Shown here piece after piece: positions 16,975 through 24,336 of a stretch of DNA of 64,000 bases. The position numbers were made by a program, and so were the translations under genes. Source of the DNA: Acidobacteriota bacterium (GTDB lineage: Bacteria > Acidobacteriota > Vicinamibacteria > Vicinamibacterales > UBA2999); assembly GCA_020851565.1 (NCBI GenBank), contig JADZCN010000113.1, positions 1 to 64,000 of the forward strand. The letters are read 5' to 3'. Position 1 is the first letter of the stretch; the number at the start of each line of letters is the position of its first letter. The notes under the pieces were generated by a model that saw only the letters and a program-made list of their open reading frames with translations, made no database searches and was not told the DNA's origin.

Positions 16975-17222
16975 GTTCTGGGGTTCTGAGGTTCTGGGGT
17001 TCTGGGGTTCTGAGGTTCTGGGGTTCTGAGGTTCTGAGGGTTCTGAGGTTCTCGAGTTCTGAGGTTCTCGAGTTCTGAGGTTCTCGAGTTCTGAGGTTCT
17101 CGAGTTCTGAGGCTCTCGAGTTCTGAGGCTCTCGAGTTCTGAGGCTCTCGAGTTCTGAGGCTCTTACGGCGGGCTCGGAACTCAGAACCCCCAGAACCCC
17201 AGAACCCCAGAACCCGAGAACC
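16974..17222. repeat. 16-bp tandem repeat with inverted end
   Basis: From 17040 there are eight consecutive 16-bp units, GTTCTGAGGTTCTCGA changing to GTTCTGAGGCTCTCGA halfway, the last one partial. The preceding 60 nt are looser GGTTCTGG/GTTCTGAG units. At 17181-17222 the same motif appears inverted (AGAACCCC repeats), so the transcript could fold back on itself. The tract fills the gap between the converging ahcY and CHRD genes. Confidence 0.9.
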
Positions 17223-17233
17223 TTGGTCCATCC

Positions 17234-17713
17234 TCACCGATCCGGCACGAGCTGCCCGCGGATCTCGCCGCCTCCGTTCGTCGTGCTGTGGATGTTCACG
17301 TAGATCTGTCCCCCCACCAGGGCCTGGATGAAGTCGTCCCAGGTGTGAATCCCCTGATCCGGACGAGCGCGCAGCGACGATGCATCGGCCTCGCCCCGCA
17401 GCGTGAAGTCGTCCGTCACGCGCGGCGGCGCGAGGTCCACGACGACCGGGCCCGCCAGACCCGGCCCACCCACGTGGAAGTGCCCGGCCGTGGTGAGCGT
17501 GGGCATGTTGAAGATATGGATCTCGTAGGCCACCGTCCGCCGACCCAGGTTGACGAAGACCTCCGCCGTGCCGGCGCCGCCGGTCAGGACGGCAGGGGTT
17601 TCGTTGGCGCCGGACAGGGTGGCGGTGAGCCGGACGGTTTGCGCGTGGGCCTCCGCGGTTGCGCCGGCCAGCAGGGCGAGCGTGGCCAGAAGGCTCAGGA
17701 TCGTTCGTCGCAT
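17234..17713 (-). CDS. exported CHRD-domain protein
   Basis: A 159-residue protein with a signal peptide (about 1-25, ending AHAQ) and a single CHRD domain: LTATLSGANETPAVLTGGAGTAEVFVN at the start, FNMPTLTTAGHFHVG in the middle and VGGQIYVNIHSTTNGGGEIRGQL at the end. The last segment is the most typical part of the family. CHRD domains occur in chordin and in bacterial secreted proteins of unknown role, perhaps binding. It is downstream of the cytochrome c gene in the same direction, with about 170 nt between. Confidence 0.85.
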   Translation of the reverse strand: MRRTILSLLATLALLAGATAEAHAQTVRLTATLSGANETPAVLTGGAGTAEVFVNLGRRTVAYEIHIFNMPTLTTAGHFHVGGPGLAGPVVVDLAPPRVTDDFTLRGEADASSLRARPDQGIHTWDDFIQALVGGQIYVNIHSTTNGGGEIRGQLVPDR

Positions 17714-17882
17714 GGGCAGTCTCCTCCGCCCACGCGCGTCGCACGATTCGCGCCATTCATGTCCCCGTGGCTTCAGCGCGAATTCCGGCAGCGCGGCGGC
17801 CCGGGTCTTACGGGCGGCGAAACGGGTTACGCCGGAGGTAAGTCCGACGCACGACCGGCGGTGGTGATCAGCTCGTCCGCCG

Positions 17883-18269
17883 TCATCCCTTCGGCTTGCG
17901 CAACTGCTCGAGGAGCGGGATGTCCCTGGCCGCCTTTGCGGGCGCTTGTGCCCTGAGATATGCGTAGATGTCCTTCAGGGCCGCGTCGGAAACGGACGCC
18001 TCCGAGTACGCGGACATCCGCGCCGAGGGCTTGCGGACATAGGCGATGAAGCTCTCCAGGCCGCGTGGAACGAGTGCGATGCGGGGCCCCACGGTCGCCA
18101 GGCCGCCCTGCCCCTCGGTGCCGTGACACCAGGCGCACTTGTATGTGGCGAAGTCCTCGCGCCCCTTCACCGGGTCGCCGGCGGGCGGTGTTCCCGGTGG
18201 AGCCGCCTGCGCGCCAAGCGTCGCCACCGTCAGCATCCACGCCGCGATCGTCTGCAGCCCAGTCTTCAC
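17883..18269 (-). CDS. small exported c-type cytochrome
   Basis: A 128-residue monohaem cytochrome c. The signal peptide covers about residues 1-21. Cys45, Cys48 and His49 (CAWCH) bind haem, and Met85 in PSARMSAYSE is the likely sixth ligand. The C-terminal helix KDIYAYLRAQ is typical of class I cytochromes. It is translated from GTG with GGGAGG upstream. As a lone periplasmic electron carrier it could accept electrons from the GMC dehydrogenase pairs elsewhere in the window, since none of them has its own cytochrome subunit; that link is inference. Confidence 0.88.
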   Translation of the reverse strand: MKTGLQTIAAWMLTVATLGAQAAPPGTPPAGDPVKGREDFATYKCAWCHGTEGQGGLATVGPRIALVPRGLESFIAYVRKPSARMSAYSEASVSDAALKDIYAYLRAQAPAKAARDIPLLEQLRKPKG

Positions 18270-18305
18270 CTCGACCTCCCTTCGTGCGCCGGCGCCTGTT
18301 CCCTG

Positions 18306-18550
18306 ATCGCTGCCCCTGCCCCCCGATCCCTGCCCCCCCAACCCCTGATCCCCGACCCCTGACCCCTGATCCCTGACCTCCTGATCCCCTGACCCCTGAT
18401 CCCCTGATCCCTGATCCCCGCCCCCTGACCCCTGACCCCTGACCCCTGACCCCTGATCCCCTGATCCCCTGATCCCCTGATCCCTGATCCCTGATCCCCG
18501 ATCCCTGATCCCCTGATCCCTGATCCCTGATCCCTGATCCCTGGTCCCCG
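18306..18550. repeat. heptamer-based tandem repeat tract
   Basis: About 245 bp made almost only of CCCTGAT, CCCTGAC and CCCCTGAT units (period 7-8) with occasional CCCCGAT. It fills the gap between the ThDP enzyme gene and the cytochrome c gene. The same CCCTGAT heptamer fills the fliE-fliF gap about 26 kb away. Confidence 0.9.
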
Positions 18551-18558
18551 ATCTCCCC

Positions 18559-20469
18559 TCACCTCCCCTGCGTCACCACGTCGACCAGCGCCGGCTCGCC
18601 ACGCTTGACCACGTCGATGGCGCGCTTCAGCGCCGGACCGAGGTCGTTCGGGTTCTCGACGGGCCCGATCCCGTGCACGCCATAGGCCTTCGCGAGCGAG
18701 GCGTAGTCGATGTTCGGATCGGTCAGGTCGTTTCCGATGCCCGCGCGCGTGACATCGCGATTCACCTTCGCGGCCACATCGGTGATGTACATCCGCTCCT
18801 GGTGATAGGCGCGGTTGTTGTGCATCACCGTGAGCAGCGGGATGCGATGGTGGGCCGCCGTCCACAGCGCCGCCGGGGCGTAGTTCAGGTCGCCGTCGCA
18901 CTGCACGTTGATGCCGAGCCGGCCGTGCGCCCGGTGGGCGAGCGCGGCGCCCACCGCCGCCCCGATGCCGTAGCCGATGCCGTACGCGCCCGACCAGCCG
19001 ATGAACTGGTGGTGCTTCGTGAAATCCCACATCCGGTGCGGCCAGTTGTTGATGAACGACACGTCCGAGACGAGCGCCCAGTCCTCGTCCTTGATCTGGT
19101 TCCAGATCTCCGCGGACAGGCGGGCCGTCGAGATCGGGCTCGCGTCCCAGCCCCAGGCTGCCTGCTCGAGCCCCTGTTCCCAGGCCTGGCGCGTGGCCTC
19201 GGCCGTCTTCGCGCCCCGCTGCTCGATGGCGCGCTTCCGCTCGGGCGTGATGAGGCGCCGGCACGCCTCGATGAGCGCGGGCAGCGTGGCCTCGGTATCA
19301 GCGGCGATGGCCAGGTCCGCCTCGACGTAGCGGCCGAACTCCTGATAGTTGCTCTTCGTGATGAGCTCCGACGCGTTGATCGTGGCGATCTTTGCTCCCG
19401 GCGAGAAGAGCGGGCGCGCGTCCATACCCAGCCGGTTCACCGGTGTCATCGCGTTCAGGTTCAGGTGAAACTCGGGGTGTTCCAGGCCCAGGATCACGTC
19501 GCACCCCGAGACGGGGGCGCCGGCCGCGAGCTTCAGCGGGTGCCGGTTCGGGAAGTTCATGCGCATCGGGAAGCGCATGTCCTGCACCGGCGCCTGGAGC
19601 AGTTCCGCCAGCTCGACGAGCCGTGCCAGGCCCTCGGGCGTGCGCGCTGGCCTGCCGGTGATGATGCGCGGGTTCTCCGCCGCGACGAGCATCCTGGCCA
19701 GCTCCGCGATCGCGCCCTCGTCTGCCGCGGGCGGCGTGCTCCTCGCCAGCTTCGGGATGCGGAGTCGCCCCTTGTCCGCTTGGGGAATGGGTTCCTCCTG
19801 GAGGACGGCATCGACGGTGAGCACGACCGGGCCGTACGGCGGCGTGGTCGCGATCCTGTAGGCGCGCATCGCCGACTCGGCGAAGTGCGGGAGCGACACG
19901 GGCGTGTCGTCCCACTTGATGTAGTCGCGGGCCATGGCCGCCGCGTCCTGCACGGCGTGGGCCCATTCCACGTCACCCCGGCGCCACGTGGCGTCGAGGA
20001 TGTTGCCGAGGATGACGTAGACCGGCACGCGATCGGCGAAGGCGTTGTAGACCGCCATCGACGCGTGCTGGAGGCCCACCGTGCCGTGGGCCATCACCAG
20101 CATCGGCCTGCCGGCGACCTTGGCGTAGCCGTGGGCCATCGACACCGACGACTCCTCGTGGCAGCACGTCAGGAGCTCGGGCGTCTGATTGCCGCCGTAG
20201 TTGACGATCGACTCGTGCAAGCCGCGGAACGAGGAACCCGGGTTGGCGGCCACGTACTCGAAGTCGAGGGCCTTCAGCACGTCGACCATGAAGTCTGCGC
20301 CGGGGCGGTCCGTGTGGTACGCGTCAGGCCGCGTCGGGTCCAGGGCCACACCCGACGAGGCGGGTGCCTGCGCCGCGGCCGCGACAGGCGGCGCGACCAT
20401 CCCCGCGGCGCCCGCCGCCGCCCCCTTCAGGAACCCGCGTCGTCCCAGCCCGCGCTTCCCTATCGCCAT
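18559..20469 (-). CDS. Tat-exported ThDP-dependent enzyme (acetolactate-synthase-like)
   Basis: A 636-residue thiamine-diphosphate enzyme with the three-domain layout of acetolactate synthase, glyoxylate carboligase and benzoylformate decarboxylase. The N-terminus has RRGFLKGAAAGAAGMVAPP, a clear twin-arginine signal with hydrophobic stretch and AQA-like cleavage site. CCHEESSVSMAHGYAK (Glu105/106) provides the ThDP-activating Glu. The C-terminal cofactor motif is intact: CDGDLNYAPAALWTAAHH followed by the NN of VMHNNRAYHQE. Export of a folded ThDP enzyme is unusual, but Tat could carry it with cofactor bound. It is downstream of the VOC gene, separated by a GGGAC palindrome. The substrate is unknown. 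Confidence 0.87.
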   Translation of the reverse strand: MAIGKRGLGRRGFLKGAAAGAAGMVAPPVAAAAQAPASSGVALDPTRPDAYHTDRPGADFMVDVLKALDFEYVAANPGSSFRGLHESIVNYGGNQTPELLTCCHEESSVSMAHGYAKVAGRPMLVMAHGTVGLQHASMAVYNAFADRVPVYVILGNILDATWRRGDVEWAHAVQDAAAMARDYIKWDDTPVSLPHFAESAMRAYRIATTPPYGPVVLTVDAVLQEEPIPQADKGRLRIPKLARSTPPAADEGAIAELARMLVAAENPRIITGRPARTPEGLARLVELAELLQAPVQDMRFPMRMNFPNRHPLKLAAGAPVSGCDVILGLEHPEFHLNLNAMTPVNRLGMDARPLFSPGAKIATINASELITKSNYQEFGRYVEADLAIAADTEATLPALIEACRRLITPERKRAIEQRGAKTAEATRQAWEQGLEQAAWGWDASPISTARLSAEIWNQIKDEDWALVSDVSFINNWPHRMWDFTKHHQFIGWSGAYGIGYGIGAAVGAALAHRAHGRLGINVQCDGDLNYAPAALWTAAHHRIPLLTVMHNNRAYHQERMYITDVAAKVNRDVTRAGIGNDLTDPNIDYASLAKAYGVHGIGPVENPNDLGPALKRAIDVVKRGEPALVDVVTQGR

Positions 20470-20488
20470 CGCCGCATTCCTTTACAAT

Positions 20489-20513
20489 TGTCACAGGGAC
20501 TGTCCCTGTGACA
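20489..20513. repeat. GGGAC-type palindrome, copy A
   Basis: A perfect inverted repeat: TGTCACAGGGAC and GTCCCTGTGACA around one T. It lies in the 52-nt gap between the VOC and ThDP genes. Read on the minus strand it is followed by CAATTGTAAAGG, which supplies a ribosome-site-like AAAGG before the ThDP start. Copy C at 32.6 kb shares both the palindrome and this flank. Confidence 0.85.
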
Positions 20514-20521
20514 GTCCTGTG

Positions 20522-21073
20522 TCAGCCGATCTTCGTCTGGTTGCTGATCTGCAGGTCCCATCCGTCCGGATCCAGGACGTGCCAGCTCTTGAAGTCGGTG
20601 CCCTGCATGTCGGGACGCGGCTTCAGGCCCCGCCTCTCGAGCTCGGCCTTGACGCCATCGGTGTCCCACGGCTCGATGCCCCACGATATGTGGTTGATGA
20701 CGCCGGTCACGGGCGGACGATCGCTCTGCGCCGCCGCCGCTGGCGCGGCGGGCCTCGCGTTTCGGATGATGATCTCGCCCACGTTACCAATCCGGAGCGT
20801 GGCCTGGTTCGTGCCGTTGTCGTTCACGACCTCCCAGCCCATCAGGCTCGAGTAGAACGCCGCGCTCCGCTTGTAGTCGGTGACCGCGTAGGAGATGTGA
20901 TCCAGGTGCACCGTCTTCCACGCTGCCTTCGCCGCCGGCGCCTGCGCGGCATCAGCGACTCCAGCCGCCGCGGGACCGGCCATCGCCACCATCGCCAAGG
21001 TTCGGATCAGCTGGCGGCGGTCCATCTTCCCGTCTTCGAAGTCCTTCAGCAACGACGCAATCATGCCTTCCAT
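20522..21073 (-). CDS. exported VOC-superfamily protein
   Basis: A 183-residue glyoxalase/VOC-fold protein. The N-terminus DRRQLIRTLAMVAMAGPAAAG looks like a Tat signal placed after a short leader. The mature part contains VHLDHISYAVTDYKRSAAFYSSLMGWEVV (first beta-alpha-beta module) and INHISWGIEPWDTDGVKAELERRG with DPDGWDLQISN (second module). Metal ligands would be the His of LDHIS, the His of NHISW and an acidic residue; the exact set is not certain. It is probably co-transcribed with the downstream ThDP enzyme, both being Tat-type proteins. The reaction is unknown. Confidence 0.82.
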   Translation of the reverse strand: MEGMIASLLKDFEDGKMDRRQLIRTLAMVAMAGPAAAGVADAAQAPAAKAAWKTVHLDHISYAVTDYKRSAAFYSSLMGWEVVNDNGTNQATLRIGNVGEIIIRNARPAAPAAAAQSDRPPVTGVINHISWGIEPWDTDGVKAELERRGLKPRPDMQGTDFKSWHVLDPDGWDLQISNQTKIG

Positions 21074-21119
21074 GGTGGTGTCCTTTCGCGGGTGCGTGCG
21101 CGGAGTCTATATCGGGACG

Positions 21120-21175
21120 GGGTGCAAGGGTGCAGGGGTGCAAGGGTGCAGGGGTGCAGGGGTTCAGGGGTGCAG
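21120..21175. repeat. 8-bp tandem repeat touching a promoter
   Basis: Seven back-to-back octamers: GGGTGCAA or GGGTGCAG, one being GGGTTCAG. The tract ends 1 nt before the GATAAT box of the aminopeptidase-like gene, so it covers the whole spacer and -35 position. Confidence 0.9.
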
Positions 21176-21176
21176 G

Positions 21177-21182
21177 GATAAT
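21177..21182 (+). promoter_or_regulatory. -10-like box of the M29-like gene
   Basis: GATAAT, 6 nt before the ATG at 21189 and directly after seven 8-bp repeats. The message is probably leaderless. Confidence 0.5.
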
Positions 21183-21188
21183 GCGCAC

Positions 21189-22361
21189 ATGCGAAGAGCC
21201 CCGATTCCGGCGGTGTGCGCGCTCCTGGTCCTGGCCGCCCTCGCGCGGCCGGCGGGGCAGGCGCAGTTCTCGTTCGACTGGCCGGCCATCGCATCGCGAC
21301 TGGTCACCCAGCTCGCGCCACAGCCCGGCGAGAAGATCCTGATCCTCGCGCATCCCGGGTTGTTCGAGGACCTCATCCCCCACCTCCGCTATGCGATCGC
21401 CCGCGCCGAGGCCACGGACGCAGGTGTCGTAGACGTGCTCGCCGGGCCGGTGCCCCAGGGTTGGGATCTGGACGTGCTGCGCCGCGGCGATCAACGTGCG
21501 CGAGAGGCGTACCGCGCGATGTTCTCGGGCGTGGACGGCGCCATCATGATGCCAGGCGCCACGCCTGCACATCCCGCATACGCTGCCCTGCAGGACCTGC
21601 TGCGCGAGCGCCGCGGCCGGACGGTCCACTTCCACTGGGTGGAGAACGGCAGCGCCTATGCCCTGTCAGGGCAGCCGCTCCCAGGGCGTTCGGTCATCGA
21701 CGCGGTATACCAGCGTGCGCTGCTGCAGACGGACTACACCGCGCTCTCGCGCGAGCTCGGGCGATTCGAGCAGGCCCTTCGCGATGGCGAGATCCGCATC
21801 ACATCGCCAGGGGGGACGGACCTGCGCTTCCGCATCGGCACACGCCCCGTGAACCGGCAGGACGGCGACGCCTCCGCCGCGCGCGCAGCGCGAGGTCAGG
21901 TGCTGATCGACCGCGAGATCGAGCTGCCGGCCGGTGTGGCGCGTGTGGCCCCCCTCGAGGACACCGTCGAAGGAACGATCGCGTTCCCACCCTCGCAATG
22001 GGATGGCCGGCCGGTGGAGGGCCTTCGCCTGCACTTCGAGCGCGGACGCGTGGTCCGTGTCGAGGCTGCGACCGGCCACGAATCGGTTGAAGCCGAGATG
22101 GCCCGCGCCGGCGAAGCTGGACGGCGGTTCCGCGAGTTCGCGCTCGGGTTCAATCCGCTGCTGGCCGTGCCCGACCGCGAGCCGTGGATTCCCTACTACG
22201 GCTACGGCGCCGGCGTCGTCCGGTTGTCGCTCGGCGACAACTCGGAACTGGGCGGTGCGGTGGGCGGCGGCTACGTGCGCTGGAACTTCTTCACCGACCT
22301 CACGGTCATCGTGAACGGGCGGGTCTGGGTGAAGGACGGGCGGCTCGTCGCGAATCCCTAG
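21189..22361 (+). CDS. exported M29-aminopeptidase-like protein
   Basis: A 390-residue protein with a signal peptide (about 1-24) that resembles thermophilic M29 aminopeptidases. GEKILILAHPGLFEDLIPHLRYAIARAEA is the typical N-terminal alpha/beta module. VARVAPLEDTVEGTIAFPPSQWDGRPVEGL matches the region with the first metal-binding Glu. The C-terminal part with EFALGFNP and ELGGAVGGGYVRWNFFTDLTV occupies the position of the usual Glu and His ligands, but the His residues are absent. It may therefore be an inactive or altered metalloenzyme, perhaps a binding protein. Family assignment rests on overall layout and is moderate. Confidence 0.6.
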   Translation: MRRAPIPAVCALLVLAALARPAGQAQFSFDWPAIASRLVTQLAPQPGEKILILAHPGLFEDLIPHLRYAIARAEATDAGVVDVLAGPVPQGWDLDVLRRGDQRAREAYRAMFSGVDGAIMMPGATPAHPAYAALQDLLRERRGRTVHFHWVENGSAYALSGQPLPGRSVIDAVYQRALLQTDYTALSRELGRFEQALRDGEIRITSPGGTDLRFRIGTRPVNRQDGDASAARAARGQVLIDREIELPAGVARVAPLEDTVEGTIAFPPSQWDGRPVEGLRLHFERGRVVRVEAATGHESVEAEMARAGEAGRRFREFALGFNPLLAVPDREPWIPYYGYGAGVVRLSLGDNSELGGAVGGGYVRWNFFTDLTVIVNGRVWVKDGRLVANP

Positions 22362-22397
22362 CGCGGTGGGCGGCAAGCCGGTCGACGCGAGGAACCC

Positions 22398-22403
22398 TAT
22401 AAT
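22398..22403 (+). promoter_or_regulatory. -10 box of the arginase-fold gene
   Basis: A perfect TATAAT followed by CCCC, 15 nt before the ATG at 22419. The short leader still holds GAGGTG as ribosome site. Confidence 0.5.
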
Positions 22404-22418
22404 CCCCGCGAGGTGACC

Positions 22419-23393
22419 ATGCCGAGGTTCCCCCTTCTGGTGCTGGCCGTCGCAGTGGCGGCCACGATGTCGACCGTCGACGCCCAACAGGCCTACAAGG
22501 ACGGGGCGGGCAAGCTCCGCGTCGCGCTCGCGAAGCAGCCGCTCTCGCCCAACGGGCCGTCGAAGGGCCCGACGACGATGGCGGAGGGCGGCATCCGCCA
22601 GATTCTGGAGGGCATGGGTGCCACGGTGCGCGTCGAAGAGGCGCAGCTGACGCCCGATCAGCAGAAGGAGTACGGCGGCTGGAAGAGGCTGGGGATGTCG
22701 CTCGGCCACTTCGCGGACATCGTCGCCAAGAACGAGCGTGAGGGGTACTTCACCGTCGGACTCCTCGCGACATGTCCATCAATGCCCGGCCTCGTCGCCG
22801 GCCTGCAGCGATCCGGCCCCACGCACGAGGCGCTGCGCATCGGCATGCTGTGGCTCGACGCGCACCCGGACCTCAACACGCCCGAGACCACGCGCAGCGG
22901 CTCACTGGGCGGCATGCCGGTAGCGGTGGCCACGGGGCGCGCGTTGCACGGCATGCGGCTCGACGCGAAGCTCGACCCGCCCCTCGCGGACCGCTACGTC
23001 GTCATGGGCGGCGTGCGCCTCACCGATCCGCTGGAGCAGCACCTCGTGGACACGTCGCTCATCGAGCAGCTCTCGGTGGACGATCTGCGCCGCCAGACCC
23101 CAGCCGTGTGGACGCAACTCGACCGGCTGGATCGGCTGACCGACAAGATCTACGTCCACATCGACATGGACGTGCTCGACCCGCGCGAGGTGATGGCGCA
23201 CGGCAACAAGGTGCCGGGTGGACCGTCCAGCGAGGAGCTGGCCGCCCTGTTCGAACAGATCTTCACGCGCTACCGCAAGGCCTCGGCCATCGGTTTTGCG
23301 ACGATCCCGCCGGCCGACGAGGGTGGGCTGTCGATCGCGGCACTCAACCGGATGATTGCCGCCGCGGCGCGTGGCGTGGCCGCGCGCAAGTAG
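22419..23393 (+). CDS. exported arginase-fold protein with an altered metal site
   Basis: A 324-residue member of the arginase/agmatinase/formiminoglutamase fold with a signal peptide (about 1-23, ending VDAQ). LWLDAHPDLN (Asp147, His149, Asp151) and HIDMDVLDP (Asp249, Asp251) are two of the three manganese-binding motifs. The first one, normally GGDH, is replaced by GLLATCPSMPGLVAG, so the His ligand is missing and a Cys sits near its place. Arginases are normally cytoplasmic; secretion and a missing ligand suggest a different amidino or amide substrate or loss of activity. The ATG at 22419 is preferred over GTG at 22413 because of the GAGG spacing. Confidence 0.78.
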   Translation: MPRFPLLVLAVAVAATMSTVDAQQAYKDGAGKLRVALAKQPLSPNGPSKGPTTMAEGGIRQILEGMGATVRVEEAQLTPDQQKEYGGWKRLGMSLGHFADIVAKNEREGYFTVGLLATCPSMPGLVAGLQRSGPTHEALRIGMLWLDAHPDLNTPETTRSGSLGGMPVAVATGRALHGMRLDAKLDPPLADRYVVMGGVRLTDPLEQHLVDTSLIEQLSVDDLRRQTPAVWTQLDRLDRLTDKIYVHIDMDVLDPREVMAHGNKVPGGPSSEELAALFEQIFTRYRKASAIGFATIPPADEGGLSIAALNRMIAAAARGVAARK

Positions 23394-23423
23394 CGTCGCA
23401 CCCGTCGGTGCGCGGCGCGATCC

Positions 23424-24293
23424 TCAGGCCCGCCCCATGGCCACTGCCTCGCGAAGCGAGGTCAGCGGATCGCGCACCGGGACGAACTCGTGCGCGACGT
23501 AGCCCGTGAACCCTGTCTCACGAATGGCGCGGAAGATGGCCGGGTAGTGCAGCTCCTGCGTGTCGTCGATCTCGTGCCGGCCAGGGACGCCCGCCGTGTG
23601 GTAGTGCGCAATCCATTGGCGATTGTCGCGCAGTGTCCGGATGACGTCGCCCTCCATGATCTGCATGTGGTAGATGTCGTAGAGGAGCTTCACGCGCGGT
23701 GAGTTCACCTGGGACACCACGGCCACGCCGTATGGCGTGCGATCGCCCTGGTAGTCCTCGTGGTCCACCTTGCTGTTGAGCAGCTCGATGCAGACGGTCA
23801 CACCGTGGCGCTCGGCCACAGGCGCCACCTGCCGGAGCGCGGCCACCGAGTTCGCGATCGCCTCATCATCCGCGCGCCCGCGCCGGTTGCCGAAGAAGGT
23901 GATGACGTTCGGCACGCCCGAGTCGGCCGCGCGCGGGATCCCTTCCGTGAGCCCCTTGACGATGGCGTCGTGATTGGCCGGATCGTTCAGGCCGTCTACG
24001 ATGGTGCCGCCGAGGCCCGAGCCCATCGAGCAGGTCAGCCCGTACTCGCGCGCGACGGGCCATTCCTCCGACGTCAGCAGGTCGATGGCGGTCAGCCCCA
24101 TGTCCGCCACGCTGCGGCAAAAGTCGCGAAGGGGGATCTTCGCGAAGGGCCAGCGGCACACGGACTGCGTGAACCGGGTGCCCTGCCCCGCGTCCGCGGA
24201 CGCTGCCGTCACCATGGGCGCGAGCCACGCCGCCAGCGCCGTCCCGGCGGCGCCCATCATCGCCTCCCGCCTCGATGTCCCTCGTCGCGGCAT
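23424..24293 (-). CDS. Tat-exported TIM-barrel isomerase (hydroxypyruvate-isomerase-like)
   Basis: A 289-residue xylose-isomerase-like TIM barrel of the Hyi type. The N-terminus has a Tat signal (TSRREAMMGAAGTALAAWLAP). Metal ligands expected for the fold are visible: Glu in VCIELLNSK, Asp in LLYDIYHMQ, His in IAHYHTAG and Glu in YVAHEFVP. Such enzymes isomerise or epimerise keto-sugars or act as lyases on 3-keto-glycosides. It lies 19 nt downstream of the Gfo/Idh/MocA gene in the same direction, so the two form an operon. The ATG at 24293 is preferred; the longer frame from 24356 would translate the palindromic repeat. Confidence 0.85.
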   Translation of the reverse strand: MPRRGTSRREAMMGAAGTALAAWLAPMVTAASADAGQGTRFTQSVCRWPFAKIPLRDFCRSVADMGLTAIDLLTSEEWPVAREYGLTCSMGSGLGGTIVDGLNDPANHDAIVKGLTEGIPRAADSGVPNVITFFGNRRGRADDEAIANSVAALRQVAPVAERHGVTVCIELLNSKVDHEDYQGDRTPYGVAVVSQVNSPRVKLLYDIYHMQIMEGDVIRTLRDNRQWIAHYHTAGVPGRHEIDDTQELHYPAIFRAIRETGFTGYVAHEFVPVRDPLTSLREAVAMGRA

Positions 24294-24310
24294 GGCAGTT
24301 TCTGCCACTT

Positions 24311-24336
24311 TGTCACAGGGACTGTCCCCGTGACAG
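24311..24336. repeat. GGGAC-type palindrome, copy B
   Basis: TGTCACAGGGAC followed by T and GTCCCCGTGACAG; one mismatch between the arms. It overlaps the last codons of the Gfo/Idh/MocA gene: the residues LSRGQSL and the TGA stop are encoded by the repeat. The insertion therefore probably reshaped this protein's C-terminus. Confidence 0.85.

Noticed and set aside
15641-17222. Repeats near ahcY as a CRISPR array
   Set aside because: Units are directly adjacent (20 bp and 16 bp) with no unique spacers, and no cas genes are present.
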